Below, in pieces: positions 48,481 to 57,228 of a DNA stretch of 64,000 nt. The stretch is from Sulfitobacter sp. HGT1 (GTDB lineage: Bacteria > Pseudomonadota > Alphaproteobacteria > Rhodobacterales > Rhodobacteraceae), in assembly GCF_013282155.1 (NCBI RefSeq), contig NZ_BLWI01000010.1:62001-126000 (forward strand), read 5' to 3'. Within the stretch, counting starts at the first letter, position 1. Each line of letters starts with the position of its first letter. Position numbers and translations under genes: made by a program. The notes under the pieces were generated by a model. That model made no database searches. It saw nothing but the letters and a program-made list of their open reading frames with translations, and was not told the DNA's origin.

Positions 48481-49268
48481 TCCGCAGCCCGCGCCCAAAG
48501 CACCAGAGCCAGATCATCGGCAAGGGTCGCACAGCGCGCCGGCTCAAGGACAATCACCCCGCCGGCTGCAATCACCACGCCTGCCAGACCTGCGCGATGG
48601 GCGGCTTCCAGCGTTGCAGGGCCGATGGTGGGCATGTCGACCAGACGGCTTTGACCGGGTTTTGGCCCTTTGAACAGAATGGCGCGTGACGTTTTCACCC
48701 GCTCTGGCAAGGTCGCCAGCAGATGATCGGTGCCGCCAATCGCCTCGATCCCAAAGACCTGCCCGCCGCCCACAACGCAGCATTGCCCGACATCCAGCGG
48801 CGCAAGCGTGCTGACCACCTGTTCTGCCCGCGCGGCGTCTTGCTCCATCGCGGTGTCAGGCGTTTGCGCACCCAGAACGCCGGGTTTCGCCAGCAAGTCA
48901 GGGGCCAGTTCATGGGCCGCAACGACAGTCATGCCCGCCTGTTCGAATATCTCGATCAGGACCCGCAACGCGCCGTCATCGCCTGCCGCCAAGGCCTTTT
49001 GGAACAACGGGACCAAGGGCATCGTCTGGGCATCCAGCTTTGACGGATCAAAGCGCGGACGCGGGACACTGCCGCAAAAACAGACTCGTGTAACCCCTTG
49101 GTCTTGCAGGGATTTCAGCAGGCTTCCAAGGGTTTCAAGCCGGAAGGTCAATGCGGGTGTCAGCCCCTGCACCGGCACATCTTCATAGGCGCAAATCAAC
49201 GGTGCAACCGCCTGCGATCCCACCACCCGTTGGGGCAATCCACCACCCCCTGCGATCAACGCCAGCAT
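48477..49268 (-). CDS. lpxI: UDP-2,3-diacylglucosamine pyrophosphatase LpxI
   Basis: Alphaproteobacterial replacement for LpxH, hydrolysing UDP-diacylglucosamine to lipid X. The 263-aa product starts MLALIAGGGGLPQRV and has CFCGSVPRP, VGGGQVFGIEAIGGTDHLL and PTIGPATLEAAHRAGLAGVVI, the DUF1009/LpxI pattern. Start overlaps the lpxA stop by 1 base (TGATG), end overlaps lpxB. Confidence 0.94.
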   Translation of the reverse strand: MLALIAGGGGLPQRVVGSQAVAPLICAYEDVPVQGLTPALTFRLETLGSLLKSLQDQGVTRVCFCGSVPRPRFDPSKLDAQTMPLVPLFQKALAAGDDGALRVLIEIFEQAGMTVVAAHELAPDLLAKPGVLGAQTPDTAMEQDAARAEQVVSTLAPLDVGQCCVVGGGQVFGIEAIGGTDHLLATLPERVKTSRAILFKGPKPGQSRLVDMPTIGPATLEAAHRAGLAGVVIAAGGVIVLEPARCATLADDLALVLWARAAE

Positions 49269-50050
49269 CAGCCCGGCGTCAGGAAATGGCGGCCCGTGTC
49301 GGACATGACAAAATCGACGATCTCGCGCACATAGTCGCTTTCGGTTTCGTCGCCCAACCGCTGGGCGCGGTCGTGGAACGTGCCCTCGCCCTGTGCCAGC
49401 ATTTGAAACGCAGCGCGCAGAGCGGTGATGTCACTGCGCGCAACCCCGCGCCGTTTCAGCCCGACCAGGTTCAACCCATCCAGCGCCCCGCGTGGTGCCT
49501 GAACCAGGCCATAGGGGATCACGTCATTGGTCACCATGGTCACGGCCCCGATAATGGCCCCATGCCCGATGCGCACGAATTGATGAATGCCCGAAAGCCC
49601 GCCGATGATAACATCGTCTTCGATAATGCAATGGCCCGCGACAGCGGCGCTGTTGGCCATGATCACGCGGTCGCCCAGAATCGCGTCATGGGCAACGTGA
49701 CAACCGGCCATGAACAGGCCGTCATCGCCCACCTTGGTCAATCCGCCGCCGCCTTCGGTGCCGCAGTTCATGGTGACATGTTCACGGATGCGGTTGCGCT
49801 TGCCAATCACCAGACGGCTTGCCTCGCCCTTGAATTTCAAATCCTGCGGGATTTCACCGATCACCGCAAAAGAGAAGATCACCGTGCCTGCGCCGACCTC
49901 GGTCTGGCCCGTGACAATCGCATGGGATTTCAACACCACATCGGCGTGGATCACGACCTGAGGGCCAACAACGCAGAACGGGCCGATAACGGCTGACGGA
50001 TCAATCTGCGCGCCGTCTTCGATCACGGCACTGGGGTGGATGTTTGCCAT
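49268..50050 (-). CDS. lpxA: UDP-N-acetylglucosamine acyltransferase
   Basis: First step of lipid A synthesis. The 260-aa product is a left-handed beta-helix of hexapeptide repeats starting IHPSAVIEDGAQIDPSAVIGPF, with the catalytic His in NSAAVAGHCIIEDDV-type sequence near 120-125 and a C-terminal helical part. ATG 50050 overlaps the fabZ stop (TGATG); the frame continues upstream into fabZ. Confidence 0.95.
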   Translation of the reverse strand: MANIHPSAVIEDGAQIDPSAVIGPFCVVGPQVVIHADVVLKSHAIVTGQTEVGAGTVIFSFAVIGEIPQDLKFKGEASRLVIGKRNRIREHVTMNCGTEGGGGLTKVGDDGLFMAGCHVAHDAILGDRVIMANSAAVAGHCIIEDDVIIGGLSGIHQFVRIGHGAIIGAVTMVTNDVIPYGLVQAPRGALDGLNLVGLKRRGVARSDITALRAAFQMLAQGEGTFHDRAQRLGDETESDYVREIVDFVMSDTGRHFLTPG

Positions 50051-50508
50051 CAGGACATGTCCATCATTGCCGTAAATTCGACTTCGGCCGCCATCTCGCC
50101 TTCGACCGATGCCACGCCACCAAAGCGCCAGACCTTGCCGCCGGGTTTGCCGCGCAGGGTCTTCAGCTCCATCCGCAGCACATCGCCGGGGATGACCTTG
50201 CGGCGGAATTTGCATTTGTCGATGGCCATGAAATAGACCTTCATTTCCTTGTCCGCCATCTCGAGGGTGACACCCACCATCACGGCAGCCGTCTGGGCCA
50301 TCGCCTCGACGATCGTGACGCCGGGCATGATTGGCATGCCGGGGAAATGCCCCTGAAAATGCGGTTCGTTCATGGTGACGTTCTTGATCCCCACCGCGCT
50401 TTCGGTGCCTTGGATATCGACCACTTTATCGACCAACAAGAAAGGGTAACGATGGGGAATGATCCGCTGGATCATCTGGATATCAGCGCTTGGCAGGGTG
50501 TCAGTCAT
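50050..50508 (-). CDS. fabZ: 3-hydroxyacyl-ACP dehydratase FabZ
   Basis: Hotdog dehydratase of fatty-acid elongation. The 152-aa product has [12 protein letters not shown] and the active site [23 protein letters not shown] with catalytic His54 and Glu68. Coupled to lpxA, which links membrane phospholipid and lipid A synthesis. lpxD, which often lies beside fabZ, is absent here. Confidence 0.96.
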   Translation of the reverse strand: MTDTLPSADIQMIQRIIPHRYPFLLVDKVVDIQGTESAVGIKNVTMNEPHFQGHFPGMPIMPGVTIVEAMAQTAAVMVGVTLEMADKEMKVYFMAIDKCKFRRKVIPGDVLRMELKTLRGKPGGKVWRFGGVASVEGEMAAEVEFTAMMDMS

Positions 50509-50576
50509 TGCGGGTCCTGTCTTTTGAATTGTTATATCTGGCTAGCAATATTGGCGCGCTTGAGCAAGCAGGCGGC

Positions 50577-51140
50577 CTAGTTTTTGCCGCTGCCAACCGA
50601 GGCGTTCAGCCGCTCGATGGCTTCGTTCGTGATGTCGATGGCGTTTGCACTGACAAAAACCGACCGGCGTTCAAGGATCACGGCAGCGCCGGTATCGCGC
50701 ATCAGCTCTTCCAGAACCGGGCCTGCGGCATTCAGGAATACCTCGCGTTCCTGATCCACAAGATCGTTCAGCGCACGGCCTTTGGTGGCTTGGGTCCGGC
50801 GGGTCAATTGTACTTTTTCATCAAAAGCATCGGCCAGTTCCCGAAAGGCTTCGGCGGTCATGGCCTTGCGTTGGATGGTCAGTTGTTCTTCCTCGGCCTC
50901 AAGGTCGCTTTCGATCGTGCGGTTTTCTGCGGACAGTTCGGCGCTTTTCGCGTCGATCTCGGCTGCAACGCGCAGGCCAAAGGCGCTTTCGTTAAAAACG
51001 CGGTCGGAATCGATTGTCAGGATCGGGCTTTGGATCACGCCGATCGGGGCCACAGGCGCAGCCGTTTGTTGCGAAAATCCCGGCCCCGTCAAAAATGACA
51101 GAGCCGGGATCAGGCATATTACGAATCTGGTCAGACGCAT
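50577..51140 (-). CDS. OmpH/Skp-family periplasmic chaperone
   Basis: Periplasmic chaperone for outer-membrane proteins. The 187-aa precursor has a signal peptide (MRLTRFVICLIPALSFLTGPGFSQ) and a long coiled-coil segment (AEIDAKSAELSAENRTIESDLEAEEEQL...) typical of Skp tentacles, ending in ANAIDITNEAIERLN. ATG 51140 matches the signal start; the frame is open 18 codons earlier. Seven bases after bamA. Confidence 0.9.
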   Translation of the reverse strand: MRLTRFVICLIPALSFLTGPGFSQQTAAPVAPIGVIQSPILTIDSDRVFNESAFGLRVAAEIDAKSAELSAENRTIESDLEAEEEQLTIQRKAMTAEAFRELADAFDEKVQLTRRTQATKGRALNDLVDQEREVFLNAAGPVLEELMRDTGAAVILERRSVFVSANAIDITNEAIERLNASVGSGKN

Positions 51141-51147
51141 CTGGCGA

Positions 51148-53505
51148 TCAGAAATCAGTTCTAAGAGTAATCTCGAACTTTTGTTCCTTATCAAAGGTTT
51201 CCTTTTTCAAGGCCTTTGACACGTTGAACTGGAGCGGCCCCACGGGGGTTTCCCAGAACAGGGACAGACCGACCACGTGACGGAATGAGCCGTCCTCGCC
51301 AACGATTGTGCCGCCGGTTGTGTTCACATCCGACAGATCCCAAAGATTGCCGACGTCATAGAACACACCGCCGGAAATCCCGTATTCCTCGGGCAGACCA
51401 ACAGGGAATTCGGCTTCGAACCGGGCCACCACATAAAGGTTACCGCCAAGTGGATCGTCGAAACCTACGCTTTGATCGCGCGGGCCAATGCCACCGGCTT
51501 CAAAACCGCGCATGATCGACGGCCCAAGCACAAAGCGGTCAACCACACGGTTGGTGCCGCTGCTCCATGCCAATGCGCCGCCCTCAAGAGACGCACGCAG
51601 GGTGACTTCCTCGTTCAAGATCTTCTTTTCGCCGATGACCTTTGCCGCGGTTTTCACAAACTTCGAGTCACCACCCAGGCCGGCGAAATCCTGACCGAAT
51701 TGCAGCAACACGCCGGATGTCGGGTCAATGCCGGTACGGCGGGTGTCATAGCTGTAGGTATAGCCGATCGTCGATGCGCTCTGCGCGCCGACGGCAATAT
51801 CGTTGCCAATCACCGGACCATGCACAGGCACGTCACGGGCTATCATCTCGAAATCTTCATAGCCATAACGCAGTTGCAAACGCCCGTTTTCGCTGACGGG
51901 GAAAGACAGGCTCGGGCTGAAGTTGAACCGTTCGGAATCAAAGCTCGAGAAGGACGAATTGGTTTGGGCATAGTCAAGGTTCAGGCCAAATGCCACGTCA
52001 CGCCCCAGCAGGCTGGGTTCAACAAAGCTAAGACCATACCGTTGGGCATCGGTCGCAGTACTGACCGCCAGCGTCAGCTTTTGCCCACGACCCATGAAGT
52101 TTTCCTCGGCAAAGCTGATCGCAAGACCAACCCCGTCCGCCGAAGAGAACGACCCACCAAAGTTCAGCGAGCCGGTTGGTTTTTCCTCGACGTTTACATC
52201 AATCACCACCTGTTCGGGGCTGGACCCCTCACGCGCGTTCACGTCTGCTGTTTCGAAATACCCAAGGGCCCGGATGCGTTCGGCACTGGCGCGAATTTCA
52301 CGCGGGTTGAACGGGTCGCCTTCGACGCTGTCAAACTGGCGGCGCACAACGCGATCCATCGTGGTGGTGTTGCCTTCGATGTCGATCCGTTCGACAAAAA
52401 CGCGCGGACCACGGGTAATGCGGTATTCCACATCCAATGTCTGTTCGCGGTCGTTGCGGGTGACCACGGGTTCGATGCGCATGAAATCAATGCCGTCCCG
52501 GATCGCCTGACGTTCCATCCGCGCGATATCGGTTTCAACCAATGTCGGGGAATAGACGCCACCCTGTTTGGATTTGATGATCTTTTGATATGCGGCGGCA
52601 TCCACACCTTCGATGGTCGACGACACAGTCATTTCACCGAATTTGAACTGCTGGCCCTCTTGCACGTTGTACTGGACGAAATAGCCGTCACGTTCTTCGG
52701 TCAACTGGGCGTTCACCGCCGAAATGCGCATGTCGACATAGCCACGCGAGACATAGAAATCGCGCAGCATCTGTTTGTCGGCTTCGGTGCGATCCGCAAC
52801 AAAGGTGTCACGCTTTACCAATATCCGGAAAAGCCCGGCCTGTTTGGTGCCCAATACCCGGCGCAAGCGGCGGTCGGAATAGACGCGGTTGCCGACAAAG
52901 CTCAGGCGTTCGATTTCGACATTGTCGCCTTCAAAGATTTCAAACACCAGATCGACGCGGTTCTGGCTGCGGCGGATGATCTTGGGCTGGACCCGTGCAG
53001 AGATACGGCCGTCGTTGCTATAGGCCTGTGCAATCGCATTCGCGTCTTTTTCGGCCTGGGTCGGGTTGAAAACACGGCGCGCATCGGAATCGATCACCGA
53101 GGCAAGCACCTCGTCCTTGATCCGGGCGTTGCCTTCAAAGCTGACGCGGTTGATTGTGGGGTATTCCACCACGGTGATCACCAAAGTGCCGCCGCGTGGC
53201 TCAATCGTCACAGATTCAAACAACCCGCTGGCTTGCAAGCGCTGGTATGCGTCGTTCAACTCTCCGCCCGACACCGCTTTTCCGCGTGCGATTCCTGCGC
53301 GGCTGAGCACGGCGCTGTCGCCGATCCGGTTATTGCCTTCGATCTGGATGGTGCTGAATGTGTATTCCTGCGCGTCCGCTGGTGAGCCTGGAACCATCCA
53401 AGCCACTGACATCATAACACAAAAGGAAGCGCCACGTAGCGATTTCGCAAATGTCGATGTCGCTGAGTTTCGGACGAAATTGTCCTGCCTGTTGGTACGC
53501 CCCAT
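51148..53505 (-). CDS. bamA: Outer-membrane assembly factor BamA
   Basis: Central BAM subunit inserting beta-barrels. The 785-aa precursor has a signal peptide ending near ADAQEYT (about 45), five POTRA domains (near 47-425) and a 16-strand barrel with the lid-lock motif MRGFEAGGIGPRD near 690. It ends in Phe (TLRTDF), the outer-membrane signature. A perfect CtrA box lies 17 bases before its ATG. Followed by the Skp-like gene, so chaperone and insertase are co-expressed. Confidence 0.96.
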   Translation of the reverse strand: MGRTNRQDNFVRNSATSTFAKSLRGASFCVMMSVAWMVPGSPADAQEYTFSTIQIEGNNRIGDSAVLSRAGIARGKAVSGGELNDAYQRLQASGLFESVTIEPRGGTLVITVVEYPTINRVSFEGNARIKDEVLASVIDSDARRVFNPTQAEKDANAIAQAYSNDGRISARVQPKIIRRSQNRVDLVFEIFEGDNVEIERLSFVGNRVYSDRRLRRVLGTKQAGLFRILVKRDTFVADRTEADKQMLRDFYVSRGYVDMRISAVNAQLTEERDGYFVQYNVQEGQQFKFGEMTVSSTIEGVDAAAYQKIIKSKQGGVYSPTLVETDIARMERQAIRDGIDFMRIEPVVTRNDREQTLDVEYRITRGPRVFVERIDIEGNTTTMDRVVRRQFDSVEGDPFNPREIRASAERIRALGYFETADVNAREGSSPEQVVIDVNVEEKPTGSLNFGGSFSSADGVGLAISFAEENFMGRGQKLTLAVSTATDAQRYGLSFVEPSLLGRDVAFGLNLDYAQTNSSFSSFDSERFNFSPSLSFPVSENGRLQLRYGYEDFEMIARDVPVHGPVIGNDIAVGAQSASTIGYTYSYDTRRTGIDPTSGVLLQFGQDFAGLGGDSKFVKTAAKVIGEKKILNEEVTLRASLEGGALAWSSGTNRVVDRFVLGPSIMRGFEAGGIGPRDQSVGFDDPLGGNLYVVARFEAEFPVGLPEEYGISGGVFYDVGNLWDLSDVNTTGGTIVGEDGSFRHVVGLSLFWETPVGPLQFNVSKALKKETFDKEQKFEITLRTDF

Positions 53506-53521
53506 ATTTCACACCCGTTTT

Positions 53522-53536
53522 TTAAATCTATTTTAA
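53522..53536. promoter_or_regulatory. CtrA box before bamA
   Basis: TTAAATCTATTTTAA matches TTAA-N7-TTAA exactly, 17 bases before the bamA start. That close to the start it would most easily repress, unless the ATG is further downstream. Confidence 0.45.
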
Positions 53537-53575
53537 GTCTGACTAGACAAATTAACACGTGTTGTCAAAACCAAG

Positions 53576-53614
53576 AAGCCGATGATGCCCCTATATAAAG
53601 GCATCTATCGGCTT
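53576..53614 (-). terminator. Long hairpin between small gene and bamA
   Basis: AAGCCGAT and GATGCC pair with GGCATC and ATCGGCTT (14 bp, one bulged A). On the minus strand CTTGGTTTTG follows, a poor T run. It probably ends or attenuates the rseP/41-aa transcript before bamA. Confidence 0.6.
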
Positions 53615-53647
53615 GTGGTCTCATCATCAGGTAGAAAAGCGGCAGGT

Positions 53648-53773
53648 TTAAAGCGATCCGAGGAACGCCCCGGCTGCCAAGGCAAAGGCCAGCGTGCCAA
53701 AATACAGGGCACGATCCCAGTTGAGATCAAGCAAAAGGCTGAGGCCCCGGCAGCTGGTTTTGATCGTCTGCAT
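53648..53773 (-). CDS. 41-aa membrane protein between rseP and bamA
   Basis: Short gene on the operon strand, too small for usual gene callers. Product MQTIKTSCRGLSLLLDLNWD followed by a membrane helix (RALYFGTLAFALAAGAFLGSL) and stop. AAAGGA lies 8 bases before the ATG (53771-53773). Topology resembles the 42-aa product at 40358, and both begin M-x-T-x-K-T. Function unknown; its place before bamA suggests the envelope. Confidence 0.65.
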   Translation of the reverse strand: MQTIKTSCRGLSLLLDLNWDRALYFGTLAFALAAGAFLGSL

Positions 53774-53872
53774 GAAATATTCCTTTGCGTGTTCCACAAA
53801 GGTCTAAATCCGCAATACGGCAAATTTTTGGCGAATTGTGGCGGAAATAAGGCGAAGGGATATTTTCCGATC

Positions 53873-55225
53873 TTACGGGCAGAAAATATCGTTCCCAAGG
53901 GCGAATACCATCAGACCCAGCACCAGCGTCAGGCCAATCGTCATCAATATCCGCAAGGCCCCATCACTGGGAGGCTTACCGGTTACGGCTTCGTAGGCAT
54001 AAAACACCAGATGACCGCCATCCAGCGCCGGAATCGGGAAGAGGTTCAGGAGCCCCACCGCCGTGGACAGCACCGCGATGAAATAGATGAACGATTGCGC
54101 CCCTTGCGATGCCATTGCACCGGATGTCTGCGCGATCCCCACCGGACCGGACAGGTTGCAGGTGCTGATATTGCCGACGATCATGTGCTTGAGGCCGGAA
54201 ATCGACCCTTGGATGATGCGGCCTGTGTTGGTCACCCCACCCCAAAGCGCCTCAAACACGCCGGGGGTTGTGGTGGCCGCGTCAAAGGCCGTGCCGCCGG
54301 CAATGCCGATGCGGGTCTGCGATTTGAACCCGCCATCGGGCTGGGGTTCGTCGATCACCTTGGGACGCATGGTAAATTCAAGGGTCTCTCCCTCGCGCCA
54401 GACGGTCAGCAGCACGGCCCGCCCCTCCGAGGCTTCTACGAATTTCTTAAGCTGGCTGAACGCAAAGATCGGCACGCCATCAATGGCAGTAATCACGTCA
54501 CCCGCCATCAATCCTGCTTCGTAAGCGGCAGATTGCGGCATCACCTGTTTGACCAAAGTGGGCATCAGATAGGGGCCGGGCACAGTCATTTGCTGGCCAT
54601 CGCGCATCACGTCGTAATCCAGCGGTTGCCCCAGCGGGACCGCGTCAAACGCATCGGAATAGGCCGTTTCATCATCCGCAGAGGGGATCGGAATTCCGGC
54701 AACCGACAGGATTTCATCGCCCGGTTGCAACTGTGACCCTTCAAACGGCAGCGCGCGCATCTCGCCCACGGTCAGCGGCTCCTTTGGCACACCGACCTGC
54801 AGGGCAATCACGAAAAAGATCAGGATCGACATGGCAAAGTTGAACACAGGACCGGCTGCAACCGTCGCCGCACGCGCCCATAGTGGGGCACCGTGCATGG
54901 TGCTGCGCAACCGGACAGGATCAACCTGAGCAGCCTCCATCGCGGCTTCGTCCTTGCCCGACGCGGCATTGGAATCGCCCGCGAATTTCACATAGCCGCC
55001 AAAGGGCAATGCCGCGATCTGCCAAACCGTGCCGCGTTTATCGACACGGCTGTACAACACCGGCCCGAACCCGAGCGAGAAAACATCGGCGTGAATGCCA
55101 GACCACCGCCCAACGATATAGTGGCCGTATTCATGGATCGCGACAATCACCGACAAGGCGATGACAAAGGCCAGCAACGTCCAGATCAGCCCGCCAAACT
55201 GCGGAATCAGTGCAAAAATGTCCAA
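53873..55225 (-). CDS. rseP: Site-2 protease RseP
   Basis: Intramembrane metalloprotease of the extracytoplasmic stress response. The 450-aa product has the zinc motif HEYGH (His31, His35) in the first helix, PDZ sequence (GDEILSVAGIPIP and AAYEAGLMAGDVITAIDGVPI) and the third zinc ligand in LFPIPALDGGH near 400. I chose TTG 55225, which follows CAGGGTAACG and leaves 4 bases to dxr; an upstream ATG would overlap dxr by 74 bases. Confidence 0.93.
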   Translation of the reverse strand: MDIFALIPQFGGLIWTLLAFVIALSVIVAIHEYGHYIVGRWSGIHADVFSLGFGPVLYSRVDKRGTVWQIAALPFGGYVKFAGDSNAASGKDEAAMEAAQVDPVRLRSTMHGAPLWARAATVAAGPVFNFAMSILIFFVIALQVGVPKEPLTVGEMRALPFEGSQLQPGDEILSVAGIPIPSADDETAYSDAFDAVPLGQPLDYDVMRDGQQMTVPGPYLMPTLVKQVMPQSAAYEAGLMAGDVITAIDGVPIFAFSQLKKFVEASEGRAVLLTVWREGETLEFTMRPKVIDEPQPDGGFKSQTRIGIAGGTAFDAATTTPGVFEALWGGVTNTGRIIQGSISGLKHMIVGNISTCNLSGPVGIAQTSGAMASQGAQSFIYFIAVLSTAVGLLNLFPIPALDGGHLVFYAYEAVTGKPPSDGALRILMTIGLTLVLGLMVFALGNDIFCP

Positions 55226-55229
55226 AACG

Positions 55230-56405
55230 TTACCCTGCCCTTTTTGTGATGACGGCCTGCGCCGCTTCTCTTGCCAGATGGTCCACTTGTGCCACGTTAT
55301 CAAGGGTCATGGTGGCATCAATAAGACCTGTGTCGGAATTTAGCTGTGTCAAAACGTCCTCGACGACCTCGGCCATTTGCGGAAACCGCAAGCGACCGTC
55401 GATAAATCCATCCAGCGCGGTTTCTTTGGCGGCGTTGAAAACAGCCCCCGCCATGCCACCGCGTTCCATCACCTCGCGGGCCAGACGCAGCGCGGGCCAG
55501 CGGATTTCATCCGGGGTGCGAAATTCGAAGCTGCCGATCTTGGCCAGATCCAGCCGTTCGACCGGCAAATGCTTGCGGTGCGGATGGTGCAGCGCAAAGC
55601 CGATGGCGTGGCGCATGTCAGGGGGGCCGACATGGGCCATCAACGCCCCGTCGTTAAAGCCGACCAGCGCATGGATCATGGATTGCGGATGTACCAACAC
55701 CTCGATACGCGCGGGGTCGATATTGAAAAACTCATGGGTTTCAATGACTTCCATCGCTTTGTTAAACATGGAAGCGCTGTCGATCGTGATCCGCTGCCCC
55801 ATGTCCCAATTCGGATGGCTAGAGGCCTGATCCAGTGTGGCATCGGCCAGTTTCTCAAGCGGCCAATCGCGAAACGCCCCCCCGCTGGCGGTGATGATGA
55901 TGCGTTCGACGGCGGCCATATCCTCGCCGATCAGGGCCTGAAAGATCGCGGAATGTTCGCTGTCCACAGGCAGGATCGCGGCACCGTGGGTCTGGGCGGT
56001 TTCCAGCATCAGCCGACCGGCACAGACCAGCGATTCCTTGTTGGCCAGCGCCAGTGTGGCGCCTTGTTTCAACGCCTCAACGCCGGGGGCCAGACCTGCG
56101 GCACCGACGATTGCCGACATCACCCAATCCGCGGGGCGGGTCGCGGCTTCGCGGATGGCATTAGTCCCGGCGGCGGCGCGCACCCCGCTGCCCTGCAAGG
56201 CCGCGCGCAGATCATCCAACCGTGCGTCATGGGCGGTGATCGCAATATCGGCACCCAGATCGATGGCATCCGCCGCAAGCTGCGCAATATTGCCCGCGCC
56301 GGTCAGGGCCACCACATCATAGTCGTCTGGGGCACGCCGGATCAGGTCAATGGTGTTTTGCCCGATTGAACCGGTCGCCCCGAAGATACTTACCCGACGT
56401 TTCAT
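55230..56405 (-). CDS. dxr: 1-Deoxy-D-xylulose 5-phosphate reductoisomerase
   Basis: Second step of the MEP pathway. The 391-aa product has the NADPH motif GATGSIGQNT at residue 9, the metal/substrate region LPVDSEHSAIFQ near 146-157 and ITASGGAFRDW. Together with ispDF elsewhere in the window this covers three MEP activities. It lies between rseP and cdsA, as in many proteobacteria. Confidence 0.96.
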   Translation of the reverse strand: MKRRVSIFGATGSIGQNTIDLIRRAPDDYDVVALTGAGNIAQLAADAIDLGADIAITAHDARLDDLRAALQGSGVRAAAGTNAIREAATRPADWVMSAIVGAAGLAPGVEALKQGATLALANKESLVCAGRLMLETAQTHGAAILPVDSEHSAIFQALIGEDMAAVERIIITASGGAFRDWPLEKLADATLDQASSHPNWDMGQRITIDSASMFNKAMEVIETHEFFNIDPARIEVLVHPQSMIHALVGFNDGALMAHVGPPDMRHAIGFALHHPHRKHLPVERLDLAKIGSFEFRTPDEIRWPALRLAREVMERGGMAGAVFNAAKETALDGFIDGRLRFPQMAEVVEDVLTQLNSDTGLIDATMTLDNVAQVDHLAREAAQAVITKRAG

Positions 56406-56411
56406 GCCGGA

Positions 56412-57206
56412 TCAGTTCAGGGTTGGCGTGATGGTCAGAAACTGGCCGATGATCAGCAGGAACAAGGCTGCGCCCAACATGCCGTCAAACCGGTCCAGCA
56501 AACCGCCGTGACCGGGGATCAAGTTAGAGCTGTCCTTGGCCCCGACCCGCCGTTTCATACCGGATTCGGCCATATCGCCCATCTGGGACGCCATGGACAC
56601 CGCGATCGACACCCCGACAAGCTGCATCCCGATGCCGGTGTTGATCGAAAACACATAGCCGACAATTGCCGCACCGACCCAACCGGCAGCGGTGCCGGAC
56701 CAGGTTTTCTTGGGGCTGACACGGGGCCAGAACTTGGGCCCGCCAATCGCACGACCGGCGAAATATCCCACAACATCCGTGACAACGACCACCAACACCA
56801 GCCACATCATCCAGCCAAAGCCATAGCCATCGCGCAGTTGCACCAGACCAAAGCCCGCAAGCAGGATCAGGACGGTAAAACACATAAAGATCGTGCGGTG
56901 TTTGGCAAGCTGGCCGAACCCGACCAGCGCAGGGGCCAGCAAGACCGGCAGCGCAAATCCGATTGGCAGATATATCGCCGCCAAGGTGGCACCGCCCACC
57001 AGCAGGCCCATCTGGATCTTGGTGCCCGGTTGGTCGGGGCTTAGCATGCCCACCAGTTCCCAGGCCATCAAACCGCAGATGATCGCGACCAGCACATGAA
57101 AAATATGCCCGCCCATAAAAATACCGGCAAGGCCGATGACGACCATTGCGGCCGCTGACCCCAGACGTGCTGCAAGGTCAGACCACTTGTCCGATTTATC
57201 AGTCAT
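56412..57206 (-). CDS. cdsA: Phosphatidate cytidylyltransferase
   Basis: Makes CDP-diacylglycerol for phospholipid synthesis. The 264-aa product has about seven membrane segments and the C-terminal signature KDSSNLIPGHGGLLDRFDGM near 225-245. ATG 57206 follows AAGGA at 8 bases; another in-frame ATG 3 codons earlier is too close to it. Upstream of dxr by 6 bases. Confidence 0.95.
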   Translation of the reverse strand: MTDKSDKWSDLAARLGSAAAMVVIGLAGIFMGGHIFHVLVAIICGLMAWELVGMLSPDQPGTKIQMGLLVGGATLAAIYLPIGFALPVLLAPALVGFGQLAKHRTIFMCFTVLILLAGFGLVQLRDGYGFGWMMWLVLVVVVTDVVGYFAGRAIGGPKFWPRVSPKKTWSGTAAGWVGAAIVGYVFSINTGIGMQLVGVSIAVSMASQMGDMAESGMKRRVGAKDSSNLIPGHGGLLDRFDGMLGAALFLLIIGQFLTITPTLN

Positions 57207-57228
57207 AAGCTGCATCCTTTTGTGCCGG

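Noticed and set aside
51472..53385. A 637-codon open frame antisense to bamA
   Set aside because: It is a shadow of the bamA codon pattern, His/Gly/Asp-rich with no recognisable domain. Similar long antisense frames occur opposite trkA (3217-4812), ntrY (7158-8741), ntrC (9015-10619) and other GC-rich genes.
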